A DNA stretch of 64,000 bases from Flavobacterium rhamnosiphilum (GCF_004349195.1 NZ_SMLG01000006.1:1-64000), one strand, 5' to 3'; positions 27,075-37,176 are shown, counted from the stretch's first letter. Made by a program: numbers and translations. Notes: generated by a model not told the origin, from the sequence alone.

Positions 27075-30000
27075 TTAGAAACTGAAGCTTAATCTGGCAA
27101 AAACAAATCTTCCGTTTTGACCAAATTGAGATGTATTTCTGGAATATACAAATTGGTTTGCATTTGATAAATCAACCGTTGATGCGGATGTATTATATGC
27201 AATATTTCCGCTTGTATCCAAACCAGAAGCAGGGGTTAATGATCCGTTAACTATGTTTGTAGGTCTTTTTGCTGAAATTGGACCTAGATTTAAATCTGGA
27301 TAAATATCAAAAATATTATTGGCACCAATAACAATTTTTGCAGCCTTAGTAATTTTGAAACCTACTGATAAATCAGTAATGATTTTAGCTCCCCAAATTG
27401 GATGCTCATTTTCGATTGCTTGCCCATTTATAATCGTTGCTCCAATAAATCCGTCGCCATTTACGTCTGCAGTATTTGGATCAGTAACTTTACCAAAATA
27501 AACATTTCGCAAGAAGAAATCGATTTTTTTGTAGGAAAGAGAATTGGTTAAATTTGCTTTAACTCTAGGAATTGCTTCTTGTAAGTATACTCTACTTGCT
27601 TCAGAATAGTATCTGTTTACCTGACCAGCAGCTTCTAATACTGGTGAAGCGTGAATTTCTCCAACTCTGTAGGTTTTAGAAAAAGTTCCTGATAAATCTG
27701 TTTTTAGAGAAACGTTATTTCCAAAACTTGTTTTATGACTTATTACAACATCAATTCCTTTTGATTCCGTGTCAATTGCATTAGCAAAAAAAGTTGCTGC
27801 TGTGGCACCGGCAGTATCAAATAATGCATTCAAAATTGCATTTGGCGATCCAGCTGCAGGAGTTCCGCCCGGTCTTGAAAATTGATCCGTAAGAACAACT
27901 CTGTCGTCTATTTTTACAATATAAGCATCCGCTGTAAAGGTTAAATTGGCTTCAGGTATTTTTGCTGTAAATCCAATACTGGCACTTTTAGATTGTTCTT
28001 CTTTCAATTTAGGAATTCCTAATAATTGCGCCGCTTGCGAATCATTACTGAAAGTTCCAACTTCAAATGGTACACCACCTACAAATTGTGTAGCAGTTGA
28101 ATTGAAATAAATTTGGTGTAATGATGGTGCTCTAAACCCTGTTGAAACGGCACCACGTAAGTTGATGTTGTCTGTTATTTTGTAACGGGAAGCTAATTTA
28201 AAATTAGTGGTGTTTCCAAAATCAGAATAATTCTCAAAACGAACCGCTCCGTTTACTAACCATTTGTCAGTAACGTCTAATTCTAAATCAGTATAAATAG
28301 CTACACTGTTACGGTCTTTGTCAATTGCATTTGCAGGTCTGAAACCTGGGAATACTTGTGAGCCATTTGGTCTTGCTGCACCAAAAAAGTCAGTAACTTT
28401 AATGTTTGCAGGAGTTGTTCCGGTTACTATACCTCCATCAATATCATATAAATTATATGATTCTGGCTGACCTGCAGTGATGGCGAAGTTTTCATGACGA
28501 TACTCAGCACCAAAAGCAACGTTCAGTCCTTTTAGTACATCAAATTTTCTGTTCATGTCAAAATTTGTTGTGTTTTGGGAAAAAGCCAAACCACCTGCGT
28601 CAAACTCAGTTGGAGAATTTTCTCTTAAAGAAGCATTTACCGTATTCTCGATATTGTAATCAAAAGCATTTCTTCCAAAAGTATTGCTTAAGTCAAAATT
28701 CCAATTTTCGAATAGCATACCTCTAAGACCAGCAGCAACTGAGACATCGTTGATTGTAGAATGTATCTCTGGCAAAAATCCGTTTGGATACAATCCCGTG
28801 TATGATCTGGCTTGATTAGGTCTTCTGTAAAAACCGGCTGCTTCTCCGGTTCTATAACTAGTCCCACCAAATGTATAGGCTTCCAATTTATCATTGATTG
28901 GATAAGCGGCATTCAAAAAGAACTGAGCACTTTTCAAGGAAGATTGTCCTACTCTCATATTGAAATTTTTTCTTTCAAGACCTCTATAGCCTAATTCTCC
29001 TGCAGTAGCATCACCAATACCACTCAAGATATTTTGCATTCCTGTAGTGCCATATAATGAAGTTGCTCCCGCAATTGATGCTTGTTGAGCAGTTGTAAAA
29101 TATCCTACTTGTGGAGCATACGTTTTTATTGCAGAAACAATTTGTGATTCATTTGCGGTAGGACTTGATGCAGTACCAATATTTCCAAAAAGAGCATTGA
29201 TATTTGTTCCTGCCTCAGCAGCTCTTTGTTCTATGGCATTGTATGCATTAAACAAAGTTCCTGTAACTTCTTTTGCTCTGCTTGTAGCATCACGCAATTG
29301 AAAACTACCAGTCACATTTATGAAACTTTTCTCTTTCCCAAGACCTGTACCGTAGTTTAAATCTAGTTGGTAGTTGTTACCGTCATTCCCTCCTGTGTGG
29401 TCGTTTGCATTTTTAGAAAAGTTACTTCCGGCAAAAAGAGCAACATCTAATTTATTGGTGTTTTTCTTTACGTTAATATTGATTACACCCGCAATAGCGT
29501 CAGATCCATATTGTGCAGAAGCTCCATCTCTTAATACTTCAATTTTTTCGATAGCAAAAGCAGGAATAGCATTTAAATCCGTTCCTACCGATCCTCTTCC
29601 CGGTGAACCATTAATATTTACTAACGAAGAAGTATGTCTTCTTTTTCCGTTAACCAATACCAATACTTGGTCTGGTCCTAAACCTCTTAATTGAGCAGGG
29701 TCAATATGATCCGTTCCGTCAGCTACAGTCGTAGTATTTGATGTAAACGATGGCGCAACCATGTTCAAAATTTGATTTAAGTTAACTTGCGGACCTTGTG
29801 AAGCAATGTCTTTCATAGAAATCACATCAATAGGCACTGCAGATTCTGTTACAGTTCTTGCAGGATTACGGGAACCTATCACGACAACATCTTGTAGTGT
29901 TTCGCCACTTCCCGTTAAAGTAACGTTTAATGTAGTTCCTGTTACAGTTACCGATTTAGTTTCTAATCCCACATAAGAAAATTGCAATACATCTCCAATT

Positions 30001-30548
30001 TCAGCACTAATAGTATAGTTTCCATCTATATCTGTTGTTGTGCCTTTTGTAGTTCCTTTTACAAGAATAGTTACGCCAGGTAAAGATTCTCCTTTTTCAT
30101 CAACTACACGACCTTTGATTATTTCGGCAATCGTATTTTGATTTAAAGTTGAGAAAAACTCTCCATTCATCCCAGCTTTAGCAATACCTTCCTTTTGTAA
30201 AATAATCTGATTACTTACTTCGGTATAATTAATTTTTAGTGGTTTTAAAATGCGCGTCAGTACACTTGATAATGCTTCATTATTAGCATACACACTCACT
30301 TTTTGATTCAATTGTGACATTCTCGAATTATACGAAAACTTCACATGTGCCAATTTCTCAAGTTTAGTCAGCGCAGTATCTAAGTTCAAATCGGTCACGG
30401 TAATCGTTACCTTTGTGTCCAGTTTTTTTTGACCTCTGATATTATTCGCTATTGTTACACTTGAAAAGACAAGGGCTAAAACAAATTGAAATAAGGTTAT
30501 TTTCATAATTCGAATTAGTAGTCGTTGTTTAAGGACGGTTTTTTTCAT
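27075..30548 (-). CDS. STN-domain TonB-dependent receptor (FecA/SusC-like, signalling type)
   Basis: This 1157-aa outer-membrane receptor starts with a signal anchor (about 15-35). An STN domain follows (about 45-115, LDTALTKLEKLAHVKFSYNS to KINYTEVSNQIILQ), which talks to FecR-type anti-sigma proteins. Next come a carboxypeptidase-D-like beta domain (about 143-220, IIKGRVVDEKGESLPGVTI), a plug (AIPAFAIEKIEVLRDGASAQYG) and a long barrel ending FARLSFSF. It lies directly after sigma and FecR genes, forming a cell-surface signalling system in which ligand binding would switch on its own transcription. There is no SusD partner downstream. The substrate is unknown. Confidence 0.92.
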   Translation of the reverse strand: MKKTVLKQRLLIRIMKITLFQFVLALVFSSVTIANNIRGQKKLDTKVTITVTDLNLDTALTKLEKLAHVKFSYNSRMSQLNQKVSVYANNEALSSVLTRILKPLKINYTEVSNQIILQKEGIAKAGMNGEFFSTLNQNTIAEIIKGRVVDEKGESLPGVTILVKGTTKGTTTDIDGNYTISAEIGDVLQFSYVGLETKSVTVTGTTLNVTLTGSGETLQDVVVIGSRNPARTVTESAVPIDVISMKDIASQGPQVNLNQILNMVAPSFTSNTTTVADGTDHIDPAQLRGLGPDQVLVLVNGKRRHTSSLVNINGSPGRGSVGTDLNAIPAFAIEKIEVLRDGASAQYGSDAIAGVININVKKNTNKLDVALFAGSNFSKNANDHTGGNDGNNYQLDLNYGTGLGKEKSFINVTGSFQLRDATSRAKEVTGTLFNAYNAIEQRAAEAGTNINALFGNIGTASSPTANESQIVSAIKTYAPQVGYFTTAQQASIAGATSLYGTTGMQNILSGIGDATAGELGYRGLERKNFNMRVGQSSLKSAQFFLNAAYPINDKLEAYTFGGTSYRTGEAAGFYRRPNQARSYTGLYPNGFLPEIHSTINDVSVAAGLRGMLFENWNFDLSNTFGRNAFDYNIENTVNASLRENSPTEFDAGGLAFSQNTTNFDMNRKFDVLKGLNVAFGAEYRHENFAITAGQPESYNLYDIDGGIVTGTTPANIKVTDFFGAARPNGSQVFPGFRPANAIDKDRNSVAIYTDLELDVTDKWLVNGAVRFENYSDFGNTTNFKLASRYKITDNINLRGAVSTGFRAPSLHQIYFNSTATQFVGGVPFEVGTFSNDSQAAQLLGIPKLKEEQSKSASIGFTAKIPEANLTFTADAYIVKIDDRVVLTDQFSRPGGTPAAGSPNAILNALFDTAGATAATFFANAIDTESKGIDVVISHKTSFGNNVSLKTDLSGTFSKTYRVGEIHASPVLEAAGQVNRYYSEASRVYLQEAIPRVKANLTNSLSYKKIDFFLRNVYFGKVTDPNTADVNGDGFIGATIINGQAIENEHPIWGAKIITDLSVGFKITKAAKIVIGANNIFDIYPDLNLGPISAKRPTNIVNGSLTPASGLDTSGNIAYNTSASTVDLSNANQFVYSRNTSQFGQNGRFVFARLSFSF

Positions 30549-30640
30549 AGTTTTGGTCTGTTTTTATTAATATTCGTTAGTTAGGGTATTGGTAGAACAC
30601 AGCAATTACTCTTTACAGAGAGCGATTGATTTTATTCAAG

Positions 30641-30677
30641 GCGTCGAGAATGTTACAGCATTTTCGGCGCTTTTTTT
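30641..30677 (+). terminator. Plus-strand terminator-like hairpin between FecR and receptor genes
   Basis: GCGTCGAGAATG pairs with CATTTTCGGCGC (two G-T type pairs) around TTACAG, followed by seven T on the plus strand. Neighbouring genes run on the minus strand, so it would end an antisense transcript; on the minus strand it lacks a T-run. Confidence 0.4.
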
Positions 30678-30709
30678 ATTGTATACTTTAATTCATAGGC
30701 AAGATAATG

Positions 30710-31822
30710 TTAGTTACATCCATCTGATATAATAATAATTTGGTTTCCATTCATTTCGTAACTCGTATTGTTTCCAAGGCTTTTACAAATAATTTTAAGC
30801 TTTTCAGGCAAAGGCTGATCCGTTAAAGATGTTGTGAGATAGCAGTCTTTTAATTTTGTTTGAGGAAAATCAATTTTCACTAAATACCCCTGCTCAATAG
30901 TTTTGAAAATTTGTGCCACAGGAATATCTGTGAATTCAAATCCCAATTGCTCTATATTGCTGGTCGAACGACTCAATGATTCATCCTGTGTGATATCGGT
31001 AATTTTATTAAAACTTAAATTTTTTCGAACGAATCGTAAGGCTTGATTGGGTAATAAAACAATCAGTTCGTCTTTTGGATTTGAGATTAATTCATTAGAT
31101 CTTACTTTTACTTTTCCAGTTCGAACTACAACTTCCACATTTGGCTGATTAGCGTATGCTTTTATTTTAAAACTGGTCCCTACTACTTTTGTAACTATCT
31201 CATTCGCAAAAACAAAAAATGGTTTTTTAGGGTCTTTACTGATTTCGAAAAAGCCTTCACCGGAGAGGTAGACTTTTCTTTCATTGCCCACAAATATTTT
31301 AGGATAACTTAGTTTACTGTTGGGCTGTAATAAAACAGAACTACCATCGGATAATGTTATTATTTGTGGTTTGTCTGAATTATTAGTTTGTTCAACCAGA
31401 CCTTCTTCATTTTCATGGATAAGTTCACTATAAGTAAGTGCCGAGTTTTCAGCGGTGTTGCTTTGATTGTACAGCCAACCGGATAAAAGACTTAAAATCA
31501 AAACAGCAGCAACTCCATTAAACCATCTTTTTCTCAATAGTTTAAGAACTGGCTTTTCCTTTTTATTTTCTTCTTTTCTTTCAATTTTTTCCCAAGTGGC
31601 TTCCAGAGCATCTTGAACTTCATCCGAAGATAAATCATCATTAGGAACTTTCATCGCTAACAACCATAATCTGGCTTCTTCTACCAATTTAGCACGACTG
31701 GAATTTTCTAAAGTCCATTCTTCCCAATCTTGTTGGTCGTCTTTGAAACACACCCATAATCGGAATGATTCATCAGCTAAAAAGTGTTCTATCTCGGTAT
31801 AATTGTTACGTTGTTGCATCAA
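30710..31822 (-). CDS. FecR-family anti-sigma factor
   Basis: The 370-aa protein has a cytoplasmic N-terminal sigma-binding part (about 1-95, with WEEWTLENSSRAKLVEEARLWL) and one membrane helix (about 104-119, GVAAVLILSLLSGWLY). The periplasmic FecR domain includes ITLSDGSSVLLQPNSKLSYP and VVGTSFKIKAYANQPNVEVV. A C-terminal STN-interacting domain (DUF4974-like) contains FTDIPVAQIFKTIEQGYLVKI. It would hold the adjacent sigma factor inactive until the receptor's STN domain signals. It lies 87 bp after the sigma gene and 161 bp before the receptor gene. Confidence 0.92.
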   Translation of the reverse strand: MMQQRNNYTEIEHFLADESFRLWVCFKDDQQDWEEWTLENSSRAKLVEEARLWLLAMKVPNDDLSSDEVQDALEATWEKIERKEENKKEKPVLKLLRKRWFNGVAAVLILSLLSGWLYNQSNTAENSALTYSELIHENEEGLVEQTNNSDKPQIITLSDGSSVLLQPNSKLSYPKIFVGNERKVYLSGEGFFEISKDPKKPFFVFANEIVTKVVGTSFKIKAYANQPNVEVVVRTGKVKVRSNELISNPKDELIVLLPNQALRFVRKNLSFNKITDITQDESLSRSTSNIEQLGFEFTDIPVAQIFKTIEQGYLVKIDFPQTKLKDCYLTTSLTDQPLPEKLKIICKSLGNNTSYEMNGNQIIIISDGCN

Positions 31823-31909
31823 AAAAAGGGGTTACAATTATATAGAGGACCATTTTCTTAATTGATACTCATTAAATGCTATATTTTTTTGAATTTATTT
31901 TTTAGAAAA

Positions 31910-32521
31910 CTAAAATGCGAATGAAAACAGTACTAAAATAAAGAAGATATTTCCTTTCCACTCTTTGCGTAAGCTCAACAAAGCGCGGTGTAAAAGATTG
32001 TTTGCCGATTGATAATTAATGTCAAGTGTATCCGCAATTTGGTCTACGGTAAGTTCTTGGTTGTAACGAAGATATAAAGCCTCTTTTTGTCGAGACGGCA
32101 AATCATTAATCAGATGATTGAGATGTGACACTTTTGACGCTGTCGTTTCATCTGAGATAAGGTCATGTTCAATTGAAAAATCAAATAGAAATTCAACGGT
32201 ATCTATGGAACTGCTAAGGCGAAAAATACGATCTCGTTCTTGTGATCTGGTAATTCGCTTACGAACACATGCTAATAAATAGGCTTTTACGACCACTTTA
32301 TCATGCAGTTTGTCTCTGTAAATCCAAATATCTGTAAAGACATCTTGAACACAGTCTTGCACTTTTTCAGGAAAAGGAAGAAAGGAATTTCCATAACGCA
32401 CTAAATGAGCATAATGTCTTTTAAAAAGTATTGAAAAAGCATTTTCATTCCCTTCTTTTAGACTGTTCCAAAGTGTGGAGTCCTCAAGTATTTCGGTATG
32501 TAGTAGTTGCTTTTTTACCAT
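31910..32521 (-). CDS. ECF RNA polymerase sigma-70 factor (FecI-like)
   Basis: This 203-aa sigma factor has region 2 (about 25-95, SILFKRHYAHLVRYGNSFLP and CVQDVFTDIWIYRDKL) and region 4 (about 140-190, LPSRQKEALYLRYNQELTVDQIADTL with helix-turn-helix QSANNLLHRALLSLR). A hydrophobic C-terminus (FFILVLFSFAF) is common in Bacteroidetes FecI proteins. It heads the sigma/FecR/receptor locus and most likely transcribes it. No clear TAnnTTTG box lies upstream. Confidence 0.92.
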   Translation of the reverse strand: MVKKQLLHTEILEDSTLWNSLKEGNENAFSILFKRHYAHLVRYGNSFLPFPEKVQDCVQDVFTDIWIYRDKLHDKVVVKAYLLACVRKRITRSQERDRIFRLSSSIDTVEFLFDFSIEHDLISDETTASKVSHLNHLINDLPSRQKEALYLRYNQELTVDQIADTLDINYQSANNLLHRALLSLRKEWKGNIFFILVLFSFAF

Positions 32522-32982
32522 TTAGTTTGAATTAGTTCATTGGTTTTATGCGAAATTTTGATAAACGTATTTTGATATTAAATGCAAAAAAAATAAAATA
32601 AAAAAGAATAATAAATGGGGTGTTAGTATCTTATTTTAATATTTTTTTGGTTTAATAATTACGATTTTCAGTTAATGGTTTAATGAATCGAAAAGGAATA
32701 TCTTTATGATTATTTAAAGATTTATTTATCAAACTTACGTAAATTTAAGTTAAATTTTATTTTTTTTCTTAAAAACATAGAGAAATACAACTATTTATGA
32801 ATAGCTGTATGTTTTTTTCGGTAAAATAAATTTTTAGAGGTTTAATTATTGATTTAATAATGGAAGTTTTTTGAAGACTTCATTTTAAATAAATAATATG
32901 AAAAAGTATTGGAATATAGTGATTATCCCTACTGTCAAGAATGATTTGTGGGATTGAATGCTAAAACGGAATAAGGTTTGTT
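32522..32982. other. AT-rich intergenic region with one hairpin
   Basis: Very AT-rich, with no supported gene. A hairpin at 32785-32818 (ATACA-x-CTATT with AATAG-x-TGTAT, then seven T) could be a plus-strand terminator or, within a wider A/T stem from 32771, a minus-strand terminator for rlmF. A 19-codon ATG frame at 32898 is too short and context-free to call. Confidence 0.4.
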
Positions 32983-33957
32983 TTAAAACTTCCAGGCTTT
33001 TTGTTGTGCTTCACTCAGGAAAGTCCAAGCTACGATTCGGCTTGTTTTTTGGCCTTGAGCCATATCAATGGTTTTAATTTCGACAGCACTTACCTTGTTT
33101 AGCGTTTTGTAAAGACTGGAAAGATTCTCTTTTTTAGACACTAAAGTGGTAAACCATAAACATTGCATCGGATATTTTGCACTTTCGTAAATCATCTGGG
33201 TAACGAAACCTAATTCACCGCCTTCACACCATAATTCAGCATTATGACCACCAAAATTTAAAACGGGTTTAGCTTCGCTCCGTTCGGCTCCGCCTCGGGT
33301 TGTGGTTTTGGTGTTTTCTAAATTATTGATTTTTCGAACCGTGCTTTTTGTAGCTTCATCTTGTGAGGCATGAAAAGGAGGGTTGCAAATGGTGAACGTA
33401 AATTTGTCTTCGGGAGTGATTATATTTTTAAAAATGAAACGCGATTCTGTTTGTTGTTGTAAACTGATGGCATCAATCAGTTTTGGATTATCTTCAATAA
33501 TAGCGCTGCAATTTTCAATTGCCTTTAAATCGATATCAGTTCCAACAAAACTCCATCCGTAAGCTGAATTACCAATTATAGGATAAATGCAATTGGCACC
33601 CACACCAATATCTAAACCTTGAACAGTTTCTCCTTCAGGAATAATTCCGTTGTTGCTTGAAGCTAATAAATCAGCGATATAATGGATGTAATCGGCTCTT
33701 CCGGGAATGGGCGGACAAAGATAATTTTTAGGAATATCCCAGTTTTGAATGTCGTAATGTGATAACAACAATGCTTTGTTAAGTGACTTTACAGCATCAG
33801 GATTACTAAAATCAATAGTTTCGATTTTATGTTCATTGATAGAAACAAAATGCTGTAATTCAGGAGATTTTTCTATTAATTGCTCAAAATTATATCCAAA
33901 TCTGTCAAGATTTCGGGGATGTAAATTAGTCTTTTCGGTAATCGTTTTCGGTTTCAT
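32983..33957 (-). CDS. rlmF: 23S rRNA (adenine1618-N6)-methyltransferase
   Basis: RlmF methylates A1618 of 23S rRNA. The 324-aa protein opens with NLHPRNLDRFGYNF, has the SAM site around GLDIGVGANCIYPIIG and the catalytic motif CNPPFHAS, and the family hallmark LNFGGHNAELWCEGGE. Between the catalytic motif and that hallmark there are about a dozen extra residues (TTTRGGAERSEA) encoded by an unusually GC-rich patch at 33268-33303, which looks like an in-frame insertion of a short repeat. Otherwise the length is normal. It stands alone. Confidence 0.93.
   Translation of the reverse strand: MKPKTITEKTNLHPRNLDRFGYNFEQLIEKSPELQHFVSINEHKIETIDFSNPDAVKSLNKALLLSHYDIQNWDIPKNYLCPPIPGRADYIHYIADLLASSNNGIIPEGETVQGLDIGVGANCIYPIIGNSAYGWSFVGTDIDLKAIENCSAIIEDNPKLIDAISLQQQTESRFIFKNIITPEDKFTFTICNPPFHASQDEATKSTVRKINNLENTKTTTRGGAERSEAKPVLNFGGHNAELWCEGGELGFVTQMIYESAKYPMQCLWFTTLVSKKENLSSLYKTLNKVSAVEIKTIDMAQGQKTSRIVAWTFLSEAQQKAWKF
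33272..33291 (-). repeat. GC-rich in-frame repeat inside rlmF
   Basis: Two adjacent 10-bp units of form GGAGCNGAAN (8 of 10 bases equal) lie in a strongly GC-rich patch within AT-rich coding DNA. They encode part of GGAERSEA in RlmF. The pattern resembles short dispersed repeats that insert in frame. Confidence 0.5.
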
Positions 33958-34124
33958 TTTCTATATTTCGATGCAAAGATAGGCATTACTATTTTGTAAA
34001 AGCATAAAGACGACTTTGACCCATTAAACAGATGAAAAATAAATCATAAAATCAGAACGTTGCGTATTTTTTGAAACATAAAAACGGTTACTTTTATATA
34101 AAAAATACAAATAGAATGATTTTT

Positions 34125-34982
34125 ATGCCTGCTACATTTAAATTCAAAAAGAGATACATAGCCTACAGTTTTATGGTTTTTTATTTTGTAATGTGTCAGT
34201 CTTGCATGATGATGCGATTTTCGAATAAGGAAACAACAAAATTTTTTGCTGATTCCCAGACAGTGTTTCAAGATAAAACAATTGCTTTTGAAGAGTATAA
34301 AATACATTACGTAGAAACGGGTAATATTCAAAATCCGACTTTGTTTTTTGTACACGGTTCGCCCGGAAGTTGGAATGCCTTCAAAGAATATCTTAAAGAT
34401 ACTTTATTGCTGAAAAAATACCGTATGATTGCTATCGACCGACCGGGTTTTGGATACAGTGATTTTGGGGATGCTCAAGATTTAAAGGAACAGTCCCGAA
34501 GAATATCTGAGTTTATAAAAAAAATCGATAATACAAAGCCGCTGATTTTGGTGGGACATTCCATTGGCGGACCAGTTGTGGCTAAGTTAGCAGTGGATAA
34601 TCCATCTTGGTACAAACGATTGGTGATACTTGCAGGATCATTGGACCCGAAAGCTGAAAAACCCGAGAAATGGAGAACGGTTATCAAAGTATCGCCTTTG
34701 CGGTATTTAATTCCCGGAGCATTACGGCCTTCTAATGATGAGTTGTGGTGGCTGAAACAGGATTTAGTAGACTTAGAGCCAGAATTGAAAAAGATTACTT
34801 GTGATGTCACAATTATTCATGGAACAAAAGATGCTTTGGTGCCGTACAGTAATGTTGCCTTTATGGAAAAAAAGTTTGTCAATGCTAAATCAATGGATAC
34901 GATAACGATCGAAAAAGCGAATCATTTTATCCCTTGGAGTCACTATGAAATTGTGAGAAATGCTTTGTTGAATATTCAATAA
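34125..34982 (+). CDS. Alpha/beta hydrolase, membrane-anchored or exported
   Basis: This ~285-aa hydrolase has an N-terminal basic/hydrophobic leader (FKFKKRYIAYSFMVFYFVMCQSC), possibly a lipoprotein signal although the box is not canonical. The fold shows the oxyanion motif FVHGSPGSWNAF, the nucleophile elbow VGHSIGG and the catalytic histidine in KANHFIPW. The frame is open back to an ATG at 34071, but ATG 34125 gives a normal signal-peptide start; 34116 is also possible. It converges with the thiamine pyrophosphokinase gene, with only three bases between them. The substrate is unknown. Confidence 0.85.
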   Translation: MPATFKFKKRYIAYSFMVFYFVMCQSCMMMRFSNKETTKFFADSQTVFQDKTIAFEEYKIHYVETGNIQNPTLFFVHGSPGSWNAFKEYLKDTLLLKKYRMIAIDRPGFGYSDFGDAQDLKEQSRRISEFIKKIDNTKPLILVGHSIGGPVVAKLAVDNPSWYKRLVILAGSLDPKAEKPEKWRTVIKVSPLRYLIPGALRPSNDELWWLKQDLVDLEPELKKITCDVTIIHGTKDALVPYSNVAFMEKKFVNAKSMDTITIEKANHFIPWSHYEIVRNALLNIQ

Positions 34983-34985
34983 ATG

Positions 34986-35648
34986 CTAATCCAGACATTC
35001 CATCATCAATAAATCACCTTCATCATGTTCTATTGTCACGATGCCGTCTTTGATTACATGATTGCTGCTTCCGGTTCTGTAACCAATGGTCAGACTATCA
35101 TCTTTCAACGGATAATATAAATTATCAGAATGAATTCCGGTGACGTGACCGATGGGAATTAATGAAATAGGAGTGTTCGCCGTGTACCATTTTTCGAATT
35201 TCTTAGGCAATAAAAACACTTTCGAATGATCGTCCAGAATAACAATTTTCAATAGGTTTCTGTATCGTGTGATGTTGGTAAGATTGGTAATCGTATGATC
35301 GGCTCTTCGTCCGGTTGCCCAAACGACGTTTACAGCAGGAATCTTTCTTTCGATTAAATAATCAAATGCTTTTTCTAAATCGGTTTTATTTTGGTCCGGC
35401 GTATGAATGATTTCGATTGGATATTGAGACGTTTTATAAATTTCAGGATCAAACCCTCTGTCAAAATCCCCTAAAAGCACATCGACTTTGATGTCTAATT
35501 CCATGACACGAACCATAGCCGAATCCAATACAAGGACAAGCGGTGACCACTCCAGTAATTGACCCAATAGTTCCGGATTACAGGAAGCGCCGTTGGCAAT
35601 GATTAAAGCAGGTTCTTGGTCGTCGCGAACGATATGGTGTGAAGACAT
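34986..35648 (-). CDS. Thiamine pyrophosphokinase
   Basis: This 220-aa enzyme transfers pyrophosphate from ATP to thiamine to give TPP in the cytosol. It has the N-terminal catalytic domain with IANGASCNPELLGQLL, the acidic LLGDFDRGFDP motif, TDLEKAFDYLI and the ATGRRADHTITNLT signature, followed by a beta-rich thiamine-binding domain (SLIPIGHVTGIHSDNLYYPL and GTSN-like TGSSNHV). Length matches the family. It is not close to thiamine synthesis genes, and I saw no TPP riboswitch upstream. Confidence 0.92.
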   Translation of the reverse strand: MSSHHIVRDDQEPALIIANGASCNPELLGQLLEWSPLVLVLDSAMVRVMELDIKVDVLLGDFDRGFDPEIYKTSQYPIEIIHTPDQNKTDLEKAFDYLIERKIPAVNVVWATGRRADHTITNLTNITRYRNLLKIVILDDHSKVFLLPKKFEKWYTANTPISLIPIGHVTGIHSDNLYYPLKDDSLTIGYRTGSSNHVIKDGIVTIEHDEGDLLMMECLD

Positions 35649-35904
35649 TAGGATTTAAGATTTAAGAATGTTGATTTAGGATTTATGATGTAAAGGTAAA
35701 AAAAGAAAGGTTATGGTTTACAGTTGCGATTGTAATGAAAAACAAAATAGTTTGCGTGAAAATTAAACGTTATTGGGTTTGAATAGAGGCATTTGTAGCG
35801 GTAATAATTTATTTTATAATCATTTCTTAGATTTTTATTTCCAAATTTCACTACATCGAAGTTGATTCTTGTTTGAGAAATGTTGATATATTACTAAGAT
35901 AAAA
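35649..35904. other. Intergenic region with short A/T direct repeats
   Basis: Repeats of GATTTAAGA/GATTTAGGATTTA type lie just upstream of the thiamine pyrophosphokinase gene (35650-35690). I found no gene or clear promoter in the remainder. Confidence 0.4.
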
Positions 35905-35934
35905 AAAAAGACAACCGTTTCCAGTTGTCTTTTT
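35905..35934 (-). terminator. Terminator of icd
   Basis: Stem AAAAAGACAAC/GTTGTCTTTTT (11 bp) around CGTTTCCA lies 18 bases after the icd stop on the minus strand, with A/T runs on both sides. Confidence 0.8.
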
Positions 35935-35952
35935 AATATAGTTTAGAAAAAA

Positions 35953-37176
35953 TTAAGCTAGTTTAGCTTCTAAATTTTCTTTTATGGCTGCCAAGAAATT
36001 TTCGGTAGTTAAGTAATCAGCTTCAGTCAAACCTTCTGGTTTTACTAACATTGCTAAATCTTTAGTCATTTTTCCGCTTTCAACAGTATCAATACAAACC
36101 TGTTCTAAGGCATGACAAAAATCAATTAAAGCTTGGTTTTCGTCAAGTTTACCTCTGTGTTCCAATCCTCTTGTCCATGCAAAAATAGATGCAATTGGGT
36201 TAGTGGAAGTTGCTTTTCCTTGTTGGTGTTGTCTAAAGTGACGTGTTACAGTTCCGTGAGCCGCTTCCGCTTCTACCGTTTTTCCATCAGGAGTTACTAA
36301 TACAGAAGTCATTAGTCCAAGTGAACCAAATCCTTGTGCCACAGTATCTGATTGTACATCACCATCATAGTTTTTACAAGCCCAAACAAAACCACCGCTC
36401 CATTTCATTGCAGAAGCAACCATGTCGTCAATCAATCTGTGTTCGTAAATAATACCTGCTTCAACAAATTTTGCTTTGTAATGTTCTTGATACACTTCTT
36501 CAAAAATATCTTTGAAACGTCCGTCATACGCTTTCAAAATCGTATTTTTTGTAGAAAGGTATAAAGGCCATTTTTTTGTCAAAGCCATTTGGAAAGAAGA
36601 ATGGGCAAAACCAAAAATACTTTCGTCAGTATTGTACATTGCCATTGCAACTCCGTCCCCTTGAAAATCGTAAACTTCCCAAGACTGAGTTTCTCCAGCT
36701 TCGTTAGTAAAACTCATTGTCAAAGTTCCTTTTCCTTTGATTACCGTATCTGTCGCTTTGTATTGGTCTCCAAAAGCGTGACGACCAATAACAATAGGTT
36801 TAGTCCAACCCGGAACCAAACGTGGTACGTTACTCATAATAATTGGCTCACGGAAAACAGTTCCGCCTACAATATTACGAATCGTTCCGTTTGGTGATTT
36901 CCACATTTTTTTTAAACCAAATTCTTTTACTCTGTCTTCATCAGGAGTAATGGTAGCACATTTGATACCTACATTGTATTTTTTTATCGCTTCTGCAGAG
37001 TCAATAGTGATTTGATCATTGGTAGCATCTCTGCTTTCCATTCCTAAATCGTAATATTTAATATCTAAATCTAAATAAGGAAGAATTAATTTTTCTTTAA
37101 TAAAGGACCAAATAATTCGTGTCATTTCATCGCCATCCAATTCAACCACAGGATTGGCTACTTTAATTTTTGTCAT
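35953..37176 (-). CDS. icd: NADP-dependent isocitrate dehydrogenase (eukaryotic-type dimer)
   Basis: The enzyme oxidises isocitrate to 2-oxoglutarate with NADP+ in the TCA cycle. The 407-aa sequence is of the short eukaryote-like subfamily ([14 protein letters not shown] at the N-terminus, [19 protein letters not shown] substrate loop, [48 protein letters not shown], and [18 protein letters not shown]). This differs from the E. coli Icd and from the ~740-aa monomeric type. Length is standard. It stands alone with its own promoter and terminator. With gltBD and sucC it supplies and uses 2-oxoglutarate. Confidence 0.96.
   Translation of the reverse strand: MTKIKVANPVVELDGDEMTRIIWSFIKEKLILPYLDLDIKYYDLGMESRDATNDQITIDSAEAIKKYNVGIKCATITPDEDRVKEFGLKKMWKSPNGTIRNIVGGTVFREPIIMSNVPRLVPGWTKPIVIGRHAFGDQYKATDTVIKGKGTLTMSFTNEAGETQSWEVYDFQGDGVAMAMYNTDESIFGFAHSSFQMALTKKWPLYLSTKNTILKAYDGRFKDIFEEVYQEHYKAKFVEAGIIYEHRLIDDMVASAMKWSGGFVWACKNYDGDVQSDTVAQGFGSLGLMTSVLVTPDGKTVEAEAAHGTVTRHFRQHQQGKATSTNPIASIFAWTRGLEHRGKLDENQALIDFCHALEQVCIDTVESGKMTKDLAMLVKPEGLTEADYLTTENFLAAIKENLEAKLA

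Noticed and set aside
32898..32957. 19-codon frame MKKYWNIVIIPTVKNDLWD
   Set aside because: Too short, no ribosome site or context; expected by chance in an AT-rich gap.
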